A stretch of DNA of 64,000 nt, taken from assembly GCF_013371465.1 (NCBI RefSeq), contig NZ_JABWDU010000001.1, positions 496,001 through 560,000 on the forward strand, given 5' to 3'. Position numbers and translations under genes: made by a program. Source of the DNA: Ensifer oleiphilus. Its GTDB lineage: Bacteria; Pseudomonadota; Alphaproteobacteria; Rhizobiales; Rhizobiaceae. The notes beneath the pieces were generated by a model. It was given only the letters and a program-made list of their open reading frames with translations, was not told the DNA's origin and searched no databases. How positions within the stretch are numbered: the first letter of the stretch is position 1; every line of letters starts with the position of its first letter. Shown here in pieces: positions 25,770 to 33,923 of the stretch.

Positions 25770-26389
25770 ATCGCCGCACGTTTCACCGGGCCCCCGAGGG
25801 AGAACGCCGCCAGGAACTGATCGAAGCGACACTCGATTGCATCTCCGAATTCGGCCTGAAGGGCGCGACCGTGCGCCAGATTGCCATCCGCGCCGGCGTG
25901 ACGGCGGGCCTCGTCCGGCACTACTTCGAATCGAAGGACCAGATGGTCGCCGAAGCCTATCGGGCGGTGATCGCGTCCCTCACGGACAAGGCGGCCCATG
26001 TCGAAGGCGATCCCGAAACGCGGCTCAGGGACTTCATCGCCATCAACCTGACCGAGCCGGTGGCCGACAGCCGCAGCATCTCGCTCTGGGCGGCCTTCAT
26101 CAGCCAGGTGCGCGTCGACCCGGTCCTCGCCGAAATCCACCGCGACGGCTATGTGACGTTCCGCAACACGCTGCAGGATCTGTTGGCCGACTTCCTGGCG
26201 GTGAAGAACAAGCCGGCCGACGCAGAAACATGCCGCGCCTATGCGATCGCGATCAACGGTCTTGTCGACGGCCTGTGGATCGAAGGATGCCTAGCGGGAG
26301 ACCTGTTCCGCGAAGGCGAACTGGTCGCCATCGCCATGGCCTCGGTCGAGGCGCTGCTCGGCGCGTCGATCGGCAGTGACAAACAATGA
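25766..26389 (+). CDS. TetR family regulator (BetI-like)
   Basis: A 207-residue regulator. The N-terminal TetR helix-turn-helix is clear: EGERRQELIEATLDCISEFG, then ATVRQIAIRAGVTAGLVRHY with FESKDQM. The ligand domain resembles BetI (SLTDKAAHVEGDPETRLRDF). The start at 25766 is coupled to the upstream leader ORF by an ATGA overlap; an in-frame extension to 25565 is possible but shows no domain. It is co-directional with, and 17 bases from, the aminotransferase gene and divergent from the ABC operon. TetR proteins usually repress adjacent and divergent promoters until a pathway ligand binds. Confidence 0.87.
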   Translation: MNRRTFHRAPEGERRQELIEATLDCISEFGLKGATVRQIAIRAGVTAGLVRHYFESKDQMVAEAYRAVIASLTDKAAHVEGDPETRLRDFIAINLTEPVADSRSISLWAAFISQVRVDPVLAEIHRDGYVTFRNTLQDLLADFLAVKNKPADAETCRAYAIAINGLVDGLWIEGCLAGDLFREGELVAIAMASVEALLGASIGSDKQ

Positions 26390-26406
26390 AAACGGGAGAG
26401 AACACC

Positions 26407-27597
26407 ATGCGCTACGCCTCGATCACCGATCGGCTCGCAGACCTCGGTTCGGGAAAATGGTCGCTGCACATCCGTGCGCGCCAATTGAAGGCGGGTGGTG
26501 CCGATATCATCGAGCTGACGATTGGCGAGCCGGACGTGCCGCCGGACCGTGCGCTCATCGACGAATGCCAGCGTGCCATGAACGCCGGTCGTTATCGCTA
26601 CTCCAACGGCCGCGGCGAGCATGCGGTCGTGGCCGCGCTTGTCGAAAAGTACCGCCGCCGCCGCGACGACGTGACCACGGAAAACGTCCTCTGCTTCCCG
26701 GGCACGCAGACCGCACTTTTCAGCGTCATGCTGGGCCTGGTCGAGGCTGGGGATGCTGTTCTTGTCGGCGATCCGCTCTATGCCACCTACGAGGGCGTCA
26801 TCCAGTCGACGGGTGCGCACCAGGTGCTGGTGCCGCTGAAGCCGGAATTCGGTTTCCACATGCAGGCCGCCGATATCGAAAAGGCGATCACGCCGGCATG
26901 CCGGGTGCTGCTGCTCAACACGCCGCACAATCCGACGGGCGCCGTACTCACCGCTTCCGAAATAGCCGAGATCGGCGAGGTCGCGCGCCGCCACGACCTC
27001 TGGATTGTCTGCGACGAAGTCTATGAGGAGCTGGTGTTCGACGCCGTCTTTGCCTCTCCGTTCGACAATCCGGATCTGGCCGAGCGCACGATCGTCGTCT
27101 CATCGATCTCCAAGTCGCACGCGGCCCCAGGCTTTCGCAGCGGCTGGGCCATCGGCCCGGCGGAATTTACCAGCCGGCTGCTGCCGGTGTCGGAAACCAT
27201 GCTTTTTGGCGTGCAGCCGTTCATTGCCGATATGACGGCCTACGCGCTGACCCATGACATCGATACGGCGCGGCGGATGCGTGAAAGCTACAAGTCGCGC
27301 TCGCGCCGCGTCGTCGATGGTCTGGCCAGTGCACCCGGCATTATGGTCCTGCCCCCGGAGGCCGGCATGTTTACGCTGATCGACGTGTCGGCAACGGGCA
27401 TGTCGGGCGAAGCCTTCGCCTGGGCGCTGCTGGAGGAAGAGGGGGTCGCGGTGATGCCCGGATCCTCCTTCGGCGATGAGGCGCAAAACTTCCTGCGGAT
27501 GAGCCTGACCGTGCCCGACAAGGACATCGATGAGGCCTGCCGCCGCATCACCGCGCTTGCCGAGCGCGCCACACTGCGAAAGGAGCGCCGTGCATGA
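26407..27597 (+). CDS. PLP-dependent aminotransferase (AruH-like, arginine:pyruvate type)
   Basis: A 396-residue class I aminotransferase. Motifs: IIELTIGEPDVPPDRALIDE near 35, YRYSNGRGEHAVVAALVEKY near 70, LLNTPHNPTGAVL near 170, VCDEVYEELVFD near 205 and the Schiff-base Lys in SSISKSHAAPGFRSGWAIG near 237. The ATG at 26407 follows GGGAGAG. It overlaps the ThDP decarboxylase by four bases. Pairing of an aminotransferase with an AruI-like decarboxylase is the hallmark of the arginine transaminase pathway in Pseudomonas, which makes 5-guanidino-2-oxopentanoate. The substrate assignment is inference. Confidence 0.82.
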   Translation: MRYASITDRLADLGSGKWSLHIRARQLKAGGADIIELTIGEPDVPPDRALIDECQRAMNAGRYRYSNGRGEHAVVAALVEKYRRRRDDVTTENVLCFPGTQTALFSVMLGLVEAGDAVLVGDPLYATYEGVIQSTGAHQVLVPLKPEFGFHMQAADIEKAITPACRVLLLNTPHNPTGAVLTASEIAEIGEVARRHDLWIVCDEVYEELVFDAVFASPFDNPDLAERTIVVSSISKSHAAPGFRSGWAIGPAEFTSRLLPVSETMLFGVQPFIADMTAYALTHDIDTARRMRESYKSRSRRVVDGLASAPGIMVLPPEAGMFTLIDVSATGMSGEAFAWALLEEEGVAVMPGSSFGDEAQNFLRMSLTVPDKDIDEACRRITALAERATLRKERRA

Positions 27598-29198
27598 CCA
27601 CGAAAACGGTAGGCGAAGCTCTGGTCGATCTGCTCGAGGCCAATGGCGTTGAGGTGGTCTTCGGCATTCCGGGCGTCCATACGGTCGAGCTCTATCGCGG
27701 CCTGGCCGCGTCGAAGATCCGCCATGTGACGCCCCGGCACGAACAGGGCGCCGGTTTCATGGCCGACGGCTACGCCCGCGTCAGCGGCAAGCCGGGCGTC
27801 GCCCTTGTCATCACCGGACCGGGTTTGACCAACACCATCACCGCGATGGCGCAGGCACGGCAGGATTCGATCCCGATGTTGGTGATTTCGGGCGTCAACC
27901 GTCGCGATTCGCTCGGCCACGGTCGCGGGCTGCTGCATGAGCTTCCCGACCAGCACGGCATGATCAAGACGCTGGCGCTCTATTCGCACACCTTGCTCAA
28001 TCCGGACGATCTGCCCTTTGTCGTCGACCGGGCTTTCTCGGTACTTCTGTCCGGCCGGCCGGGGCCGGTGCATATCGAGATCCCGACCGATGTCATGGCG
28101 GCGCAGATCGAGCCGAAGACGATCCGCTCGGCGGCCGCGACCCGGCCACGCTCCGACAGCGAGACGCTGCAACGCGCAGCCATCCTCTGTGCCGACGCAA
28201 GCCGCCCCGTCATCATCTGCGGCGGCGGCGCGCTTACCGCCGAGGCGGAGGTGAGGGCGCTTGCCGAACAGATCGGCGCACCTGTCGTCACCACGGTCAA
28301 TGCGCGCGGCATGCTCGCCGGCAGTTCGCTGCGCGTTCCCGCAAGCCCGAGCCTCAAGGCGGTTCGATCGCTGCTGAAGGAGGCCGACCTCGTTCTTGCG
28401 CTTGGTACGGAGATGGGACAGACCGATTACGACATGTATGCGGATGGCGGGTTCCCGGTCCTGCGCAACTTGATCCGCACCGACATCGATGCGGCACAGC
28501 TCGCTCGCGGGCCGCATGCGGCGCTGTCGATCCTGTCCGGTGCAAAGACGGCGACGGCGAGCATTCTCGCCTTCCTGCCGGGACACGCGCCGAAGGATGG
28601 CGCCGCGCGCGCGGAAGCCGCGCGCAAGTCCGCATTGAAGGAACTGACGGCGAAGATGCGGGCGGAGATCGCCGTGGTCGATGCGGTCTACAAGGCGCTG
28701 CCCGACTGCACCATCGTCGGCGATTCCACCCAGGCCGTCTATGCCGGCAATCTCTATTGCGATGCGCCGCGCCAGCGCAGCTGGTTCAACTCGGCAACCG
28801 GTTACGGCGCACTCGGCTACGCCCCGCCGGCAGCCGTCGGCGCTGCCGTGGCAGACCCGTCGCGGCCCGTTGTCTGCCTTGTCGGCGACGGCGGTTTCCA
28901 GTTTTCGCTTGCCGAAATCGGCTCTGCCGTTGACGTCCAGGCACGGGTGGTCTTCCTCGTCTGGAACAATGACGGCTACCAGGAGATCGAGTCCTATATG
29001 ATCGAGACCGGGGTGACGCCCGAAGGTGTCAGGCCGTCTGCGCCGGACTTCATCCTTGCCGCCAAGGCCTATGGCATCGAGGCGGAAAGGCTGGCCTCTG
29101 TCGCCGATCTCCCGCGTGCACTGGCGGACGCCGGCGCACGCAGCGGACCGTCGCTGATCGAGATCCACCAGGTCACCACCACCGGTGCAACCGCGTAA
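27594..29198 (+). CDS. ThDP-dependent 2-oxoacid decarboxylase (AruI-like, 5-guanidino-2-oxopentanoate type)
   Basis: A 534-residue enzyme of the acetolactate synthase/benzoylformate decarboxylase fold. The catalytic Glu lies in TPRHEQGAGFMADGYAR near residue 50. The central domain starts near 190, and the ThDP/Mg motif GDGGFQFSLAEIGSAV ends with WNNDGYQEI near 460. FAD-binding features of true acetolactate synthases are not evident. Together with the overlapping aminotransferase gene this suggests conversion of an amino acid to an aldehyde two steps later, e.g. arginine to 4-guanidinobutanal. No aldehyde dehydrogenase is in the window. Confidence 0.85.
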   Translation: MTTKTVGEALVDLLEANGVEVVFGIPGVHTVELYRGLAASKIRHVTPRHEQGAGFMADGYARVSGKPGVALVITGPGLTNTITAMAQARQDSIPMLVISGVNRRDSLGHGRGLLHELPDQHGMIKTLALYSHTLLNPDDLPFVVDRAFSVLLSGRPGPVHIEIPTDVMAAQIEPKTIRSAAATRPRSDSETLQRAAILCADASRPVIICGGGALTAEAEVRALAEQIGAPVVTTVNARGMLAGSSLRVPASPSLKAVRSLLKEADLVLALGTEMGQTDYDMYADGGFPVLRNLIRTDIDAAQLARGPHAALSILSGAKTATASILAFLPGHAPKDGAARAEAARKSALKELTAKMRAEIAVVDAVYKALPDCTIVGDSTQAVYAGNLYCDAPRQRSWFNSATGYGALGYAPPAAVGAAVADPSRPVVCLVGDGGFQFSLAEIGSAVDVQARVVFLVWNNDGYQEIESYMIETGVTPEGVRPSAPDFILAAKAYGIEAERLASVADLPRALADAGARSGPSLIEIHQVTTTGATA

Positions 29199-29234
29199 AC
29201 TGCAGATCCAGACACCTTTTGCGTGGCGCGAAAT

Positions 29235-29263
29235 TTGACATTTCGCGTCCGCAATGGTGTTAA
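29235..29263 (+). promoter_or_regulatory. Sigma-70-like promoter upstream of the secDF unit
   Basis: A perfect TTGACA at 29235-29240, a 17-base spacer and a weaker TGTTAA at 29258-29263. It lies about 105 bases before the ATG of the small membrane-anchored protein. The -35 sits in the loop and right arm of the hairpin CGCGAAAT/ATTTCGCG (29227-29247), which may also serve to end the upstream operon. Confidence 0.5.
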
Positions 29264-29369
29264 GAGCGCCTCGTGCTCGATTCCGGCCATTTTCTTCGGC
29301 TAGATTTGCTGCATTCCGGCTGAATTGAACTTTCAGGCGCCAAGCGCCGAGGAAGGGGCGGCGTCCCGA

Positions 29370-29783
29370 ATGGACCCAGTGTGTGGTGGCAACAGAGGCA
29401 AGTTTGCCGGCCGGCTAATCGCCGTCCTGTGGCTGTTCTGTGCCTCCATGGCCATGCAGTTGATCGTCGTCGGGCAGGGTTTCTCCTCGCGTCTTTCGGC
29501 CGAACAGCAGACGGGCAATTTCTCCGCGCCCGACACCGTTCCTTCGGACCACCCCGCCGCACGCCAGATTTCGCGCGCCACGCCGGTTTCGGATCTGCGC
29601 TTCACCGCCGAACGCAAGGATGCCAAATCCGCGACCGGCGACGGCGCGGGGCCGATGCTTTTTGCGTCGGTCTTGGCGCTGCCCTTCGAGCCAACGGGCG
29701 ACGTCCTCGCTTTCGGCCGTGTTGCCTTTGCCGACGGTTTACCGAACCGCGGCCTGCAAATCCGCGCCCCCCCGGGCGCCTGA
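29370..29783 (+). CDS. Membrane-anchored hypothetical protein upstream of secDF
   Basis: A 137-residue protein with one N-terminal membrane segment (FAGRLIAVLWLFCASMAMQL, residues about 12-31) and a probably periplasmic, Ala/Pro-rich remainder of low complexity. The ATG at 29370 is chosen over an in-frame TTG at 29325; GGAAGGGG lies upstream. I do not recognise a family. The position just before secDF suggests a conserved rhizobial neighbour, but the codon pattern is ordinary and the function unknown. Confidence 0.6.
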   Translation: MDPVCGGNRGKFAGRLIAVLWLFCASMAMQLIVVGQGFSSRLSAEQQTGNFSAPDTVPSDHPAARQISRATPVSDLRFTAERKDAKSATGDGAGPMLFASVLALPFEPTGDVLAFGRVAFADGLPNRGLQIRAPPGA

Positions 29784-29894
29784 TCGTCACCGATATTCGG
29801 GCACGATGATCGTTGCGATCCTGTTCGTGCCCCCGATGAAACAAAGTCCTGACGACGTGCTTTGCGCCCGCTCAGGCTCTCTTGGAACCACAAC

Positions 29895-32429
29895 ATGCGT
29901 ACATCCAAATGGGCGATTATCGCCTATGTCGCCGTCATCCTCTTCGGATGCCTGGCGGCGCTACCAAACGTTCTCTCGCCGGCGCAACGCGAGCAATTCG
30001 GTGCCTGGCTCCCGGTCAAGCCCGTTACCCTCGGCCTCGACCTGAAGGGTGGTTCGCACCTCGTGCTCGAAGTCGATGCCGCCGGTCTGCGCAAGGCACG
30101 GCTTGAAACCCTGCTCGACGATACCCGCCGGGTGCTGCGCGGCGAGCGCATTCCTGCCTCGTCCGCGCGCATTAGCGGCGACACCGTCACCGTCAAGATC
30201 GACGATCCGGCCGACCTCGAAAAGGCGCTGCCCAAGCTCAAGGAGCTTGCAGCCCCCGTCGGCACGCTCGGTTTCGGCGGTTCGGCCTCCGATGTCGAAG
30301 TCACCGAAAACGGCGGCAACATTACCCTGGCGATGACGGAGGCCGGCCTCAACGATCGCATGACCAAGGCGGTCGAGCAGAGTCTCGAGATCATCCGCCG
30401 CCGCGTCGACACGGTCGGCGTCGCAGAGCCGTTGATCCAGCGCGTCGGTTCCAACCGCATTCTCGTCCAGCTTCCGGGTCTGCAGGATCCGACCGGGCTG
30501 CGCCAGCTCTTGGGTTCGACCGCCCAGATGAGCTTCCACATGCTCGACCAGACCGTGGACGTGACCCAGCCGGCCCCCCGTGGCGTCGATATTCTTCCTG
30601 GCGCCAACGACGGCAACAAATATCCGGTCGAAAGCCGCATCGCCATCTCCGGCGAGCGTCTGGCCGATTCCAAGGCTGGCTTCGATCAGCGCACCAACGA
30701 GCCGATCGTCTCGTTCACCTTCGATTCGCTCGGCGCTCGGCAGTTTGCTGAAATCACCCGGGACAATGTCGGCCGGCCCTTCGCCATCGTGCTCGACGGC
30801 AAGGTCCTGACCGCGCCGGTCATCCGCGAACCGATCATCGGCGGCAACGGCCAGATCAGCGGCAATTTCACCGCACAGGAAGCAACCGTCCTTTCGGCGT
30901 TGCTGCGCTCGGGCGCACTGCCCGCACCGCTGACCGTGATCGAAGAGCGCTCCGTCGGCCCTAACCTCGGCAGCGATTCCATCCGCATGGGCATCTTCAC
31001 CGGCCTCGCCGGCTTCGCCCTCGTCGTTGCCCTCATGGTCGTGCTCTACGGCGCATGGGGTATGATCGCCAACATCGGCCTGGTGCTGCACACGATCCTG
31101 ACGATCGGCGTGCTGGCCATGCTCGGCTCCACCCTCACGCTGCCCGGCATCGCCGGTATCATTCTCGGCATCGGCATGGCGGTGGACGCCAACATTCTGA
31201 TCAATGCCCGTATTCGTGAAGAAACCGAGGGCGGTGCCGGCGCCATGAAGGCGCTCGATATCGGCTTCAACAAGGCCTATGCGACCATCATCGACTCCAA
31301 CGTCACGACGCTTTCGGGCACCGTGCTGCTGTTCGCCTTCGGCTCGGGCCCGGTCAAGGGTTTCGCCGTCACGATGATGCTCGGCATCGTCATCTCGATG
31401 TTCACCTCGATCACCGTGGTGCGCCTGATGATGCGTGAAGCCGTCGTTCGCCGGAAGATGAAGAAGCTCGAGATTCCCTCGCTCTTCGGCAAGGTTCCGA
31501 AGCTGCCGAGCTTCTCCTTCATGAAGGGACGCTTCGTCGCCATCGGCATGTCGGCCTTCCTGTCGGTCAGTTCGGTCGTACTGTTCTTCACCCCAGGCCT
31601 CAACTACGGGATCGACTTCGTCGGCGGCATCCAGGTGGAAGCAACATCCAAGCAGACGCTCGACCTGCCGGCGCTTCGCCACAGCCTCGAATCGCTCAAT
31701 ATCGGCGAAGTGGCGCTGCAGGAATTCGGCCAGGACAAGTCGGTCCTGATCCGCGTCCAGCGTCAGCCGGGCGGCGAGCAGGAACAGACGGTTGCCCTCA
31801 ACAAGATCAAGGATGCGGCCGTTCAGACGATCGCGGATGTGACCTTCGAACGCACGGAAGTCGTCGGCCCGACGATCAGCACCGAGCTGGCACGTTCGGG
31901 CTTCCTTGCCGTCGGTCTCGCGATGATCGCGATCCTGTTCTACATCTGGTTCCGCTTCGAATGGCACTTCGCCGTCGGGGCGATTGCGGTGCTGCTGCTC
32001 GACATTACCAAGACGATCGGCTTCTTCGCGCTCACCGGTATCGACTTCAACCTGACGGCCATCGCAGCCCTGCTGACGATGATCGGTTACTCCGTCAACG
32101 ACAAGGTCGTGGTCTACGACCGCATGCGCGAGAACCTGCGCAAGTACAAGTCGATGCCGTTCTCCGATCTCATTGACATGAGCATCAACCAGGTGATCGC
32201 GCGATGCATCTTCACCTCGATGGCGACAGCCTTCTCGCTGGTGCCGATGGCGATCTGGGGCGGCGATGCCGTCAAGAGCTTCGCCTGGCCGATGATCTTC
32301 GGCGTCATCGTCGCGACGACGTCGTCGATCTACATCGGCGGCCCGATCCTGCTCTTCCTCAATCGCTGGTGGAAGGATCGCGAAGCGACCCGCACCGGCA
32401 CCACGCAGCCGGGCGCACCGGCCGCCTGA
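29895..32429 (+). CDS. secDF: Protein translocase subunit SecDF (fused SecD and SecF)
   Basis: An 844-residue fusion of SecD (about 1-530) and SecF (about 540-844). The SecD part has the N-terminal helix, the D1 motif PVTLGLDLKGGSHLVLEVD near 45, periplasmic P1 domains and the RND-type segment GIILGIGMAVDANILINARI near 425. The SecF part has PGLNYGIDFVGGIQVEA near 570 and LLTMIGYSVNDKVVVYDRMR near 730. It uses the proton gradient to help complete Sec export. A single fused gene is usual in rhizobia. The start at 29895 is chosen as it begins the first membrane helix. A strong terminator follows. Confidence 0.95.
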   Translation: MRTSKWAIIAYVAVILFGCLAALPNVLSPAQREQFGAWLPVKPVTLGLDLKGGSHLVLEVDAAGLRKARLETLLDDTRRVLRGERIPASSARISGDTVTVKIDDPADLEKALPKLKELAAPVGTLGFGGSASDVEVTENGGNITLAMTEAGLNDRMTKAVEQSLEIIRRRVDTVGVAEPLIQRVGSNRILVQLPGLQDPTGLRQLLGSTAQMSFHMLDQTVDVTQPAPRGVDILPGANDGNKYPVESRIAISGERLADSKAGFDQRTNEPIVSFTFDSLGARQFAEITRDNVGRPFAIVLDGKVLTAPVIREPIIGGNGQISGNFTAQEATVLSALLRSGALPAPLTVIEERSVGPNLGSDSIRMGIFTGLAGFALVVALMVVLYGAWGMIANIGLVLHTILTIGVLAMLGSTLTLPGIAGIILGIGMAVDANILINARIREETEGGAGAMKALDIGFNKAYATIIDSNVTTLSGTVLLFAFGSGPVKGFAVTMMLGIVISMFTSITVVRLMMREAVVRRKMKKLEIPSLFGKVPKLPSFSFMKGRFVAIGMSAFLSVSSVVLFFTPGLNYGIDFVGGIQVEATSKQTLDLPALRHSLESLNIGEVALQEFGQDKSVLIRVQRQPGGEQEQTVALNKIKDAAVQTIADVTFERTEVVGPTISTELARSGFLAVGLAMIAILFYIWFRFEWHFAVGAIAVLLLDITKTIGFFALTGIDFNLTAIAALLTMIGYSVNDKVVVYDRMRENLRKYKSMPFSDLIDMSINQVIARCIFTSMATAFSLVPMAIWGGDAVKSFAWPMIFGVIVATTSSIYIGGPILLFLNRWWKDREATRTGTTQPGAPAA

Positions 32430-32454
32430 TCCAAGAGCGAGGATACAAAATGTG

Positions 32455-32481
32455 AAGGGGCGGTCTCATGGGCCGCCCCTT
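32455..32481 (+). terminator. Rho-independent terminator of secDF
   Basis: AAGGGGCGG (32455-32463) pairs with CCGCCCCTT (32473-32481), with a 9-base loop, followed by a run of T. It begins 26 bases after the secDF stop. Confidence 0.9.
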
Positions 32482-32647
32482 TTTTGTCCGAAAGTGCTGT
32501 CTTTATCACCCTCGTACCTTGCAGGTTGATTCGACGCTTCCTAGATAGTGAGGGCCTCCGGTTTCGGATCGGGAGAACGGATATTTCATCCTGACCCCCT
32601 AGAATTTGATGGGTTGAGAAATATTTTTCGCGACATCATCTTTTTAA

Positions 32648-32676
32648 TTGACGGAATTGGTAGATTATTCTAGTTT
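32648..32676 (+). promoter_or_regulatory. Candidate promoter in AT-rich leader
   Basis: TTGACG at 32648-32653, a 17-base spacer and TAGTTT at 32671-32676, set in the most AT-rich stretch of the neighbourhood and followed about 90 bases later by the leader ORF. Confidence 0.45.
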
Positions 32677-32765
32677 GCAGCTCTGTGAAGCGGCCGAGTC
32701 CGCCTCACGGTTGTTCATGAACCGCTCCGGCATTGCGATGCCGGACCAAGCCAAAGGAGTGTGAC

Positions 32766-32861
32766 ATGTCCGAAACCGTCTCGATTGCCGCCTTCTTCGG
32801 CACGCGTTCCCATTGTCGTGCAACAGTGAAGAAACGTCTCATTCGCCTCTGCCGAATGTGA
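32766..32861 (+). CDS. Short leader-type ORF (31 residues)
   Basis: The ATG at 32766 is preceded by AAAGGAG at six bases' distance, one of the best ribosome binding sites in the window. The frame encodes 31 residues: a neutral N-terminus (MSETVSIAAFFGTRSHC) and a basic C-terminus (RATVKKRLIRLCRM), with two Cys. No homology is recognised. It may be a regulatory leader peptide for the small gene downstream, or a small protein in its own right. Confidence 0.4.
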   Translation: MSETVSIAAFFGTRSHCRATVKKRLIRLCRM

Positions 32862-32938
32862 TCCTCGAACTCTCGAAATTCATCCTTTGCCGAAATTGAA
32901 ATGTCCGCGCCTTCGGGTGTGGAAGGAGCGTTATTTGC

Positions 32939-33151
32939 ATGAGCAAGCAGGTTATCGAATATGGCGGCGAGGCCGTCGGGGTCGTCGTCCCGGACGAAGG
33001 CCGTTTCAAGTTCCTGGCAGTGAAGTACCATGTCTGGGATCTGGACGCGCAGCGGTTCCGCTCGGCTGATGAGGCCCGCGCGGCCATCCGCCATCTGCTC
33101 GCCCGCCAGACGATGCCAACCGAGCGTCATGGTGACGCGGCCGCAGCGTAG
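32939..33151 (+). CDS. Conserved hypothetical protein, 70 residues
   Basis: A 70-residue soluble protein (MSKQVIEYGGEAVGVVVPDE at the start, then a VKYHVWDLDAQRFRSADEAR stretch and a C-terminal Arg/Ala helix). AAGGAG lies upstream of the ATG. The pattern of a small beta sheet followed by a helix and a plausible Trp-Asp-Leu core suggests a compact domain, but I do not recognise the family or a function. It sits between the leader ORF and an Rrf2 regulator in the same direction. Confidence 0.65.
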   Translation: MSKQVIEYGGEAVGVVVPDEGRFKFLAVKYHVWDLDAQRFRSADEARAAIRHLLARQTMPTERHGDAAAA

Positions 33152-33322
33152 CTGACAGCGGCCGTGTCCAGTATGTCGGGCAAGCTTAAAGACCAGGTTT
33201 TGCGTTGATTCCGCGCCACAATTGTGTGTTGGCCGCACGTTTCTTGTGCTATGCCAAACACACGATTGCGTTTGCGCGGATGATTCCCGTTTTTGAGGGA
33301 GCCGCAGGGGAAGCTTGCCGGA

Positions 33323-33778
33323 ATGCTGACGAAGAAGGGAAAGTACGGATTGAAGGCTCTTGTCGACCTCGCGCGACTGGAGCCCGGAGAGACGGCTTTC
33401 ATCACCGAGATCGCCCAGCGCAACAACATCCCGAAAAAATTTCTGGACACTATTCTGCTGGAATTGCGCAACGCCGGCATGCTTCGCTCGAAAAAGGGGC
33501 CAGGTGGCGGCTATTCGCTGTCGCGCCCGGCGGCAGAAATCCGAATCGGCCATGTCATCCGCACGCTTGACGGCCCGCTCGCCCCGATCCGTTGCGCCAG
33601 CCGCACGGCCTACGAGGTCTGCGAGGATTGCAACGATCCCGAGACCTGTCAGGTCCGCGTTTCGATGACGACCGTGCGCGACGCGGTTGCCTCTATTCTC
33701 GATTCCATGACGCTTGAAGAGTTTGCGGCCGACAAGTCGATGCCGCTCGAAGCGCCGGAAGAAAAGCGCGTCGGCTGA
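33323..33778 (+). CDS. Rrf2 family transcriptional regulator, Cys-rich
   Basis: A 151-residue Rrf2 protein: MLTKKGKYGLKALVDLARLE, then NNIPKKFLDTILLELRNAG, and the family signature KKGPGGGYSLSRP near residue 60. Four Cys follow (APIRCAS, YEVCEDC, PETCQVR; about residues 90-115), a pattern that could hold an iron-sulfur cluster or a thiol switch. The ATG at 33323 is chosen because the conserved winged helix begins there; upstream codons in the frame are not conserved-looking. It is similar to the Rrf2 regulators that control cysteine and sulfur genes in some bacteria, but its targets here are unknown. Confidence 0.88.
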   Translation: MLTKKGKYGLKALVDLARLEPGETAFITEIAQRNNIPKKFLDTILLELRNAGMLRSKKGPGGGYSLSRPAAEIRIGHVIRTLDGPLAPIRCASRTAYEVCEDCNDPETCQVRVSMTTVRDAVASILDSMTLEEFAADKSMPLEAPEEKRVG

Positions 33779-33923
33779 CGAAAACGTCTTCTTTGCGGGA
33801 TTTCCTGCGCAAACTCGACGGCTTCGGCTTGGTTTGCCAAGAAAAAGCGCCTATCTGCCTGCAATGGATCTGAGAAACGCCGCTTCTGACCGGCGCAAAC
33901 GTCTTTGCGGGAATGGAAACACA

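Larger units (their letters stand above)
32430..32938 (+). other. Long AT-rich leader region before a small conserved gene
   Basis: After the secDF terminator this interval is unusually AT-rich around 32600-32680. It holds a promoter candidate, a perfect 8-bp hairpin TCCGGCAT/ATGCCGGA at 32726-32745 and a 31-codon leader ORF with its own ribosome binding site. The layout (promoter, hairpin, short ORF, then gene) is that of an attenuated or post-transcriptionally controlled leader. Confidence 0.5.

Noticed and set aside
24697-26379. A 560-codon plus-strand frame across the ABC ATPase gene and the TetR gene
   Set aside because: Antisense to a certain ATPase gene and then out of frame with the TetR gene; changes character halfway and has no domain.
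27288-29168. A 626-codon minus-strand frame antisense to the ThDP decarboxylase
   Set aside because: No family features; same antisense pattern as other shadows.
29961-31967. A 668-codon minus-strand frame antisense to secDF
   Set aside because: Composition-driven shadow rich in Asp, Arg, Gly and His without any recognisable motif; secDF is certain.
32705-33553. A 282-codon minus-strand frame over the Rrf2 leader region
   Set aside because: Opposes the Rrf2 gene and the 70-residue gene, which have binding sites and family motifs; this frame has neither.
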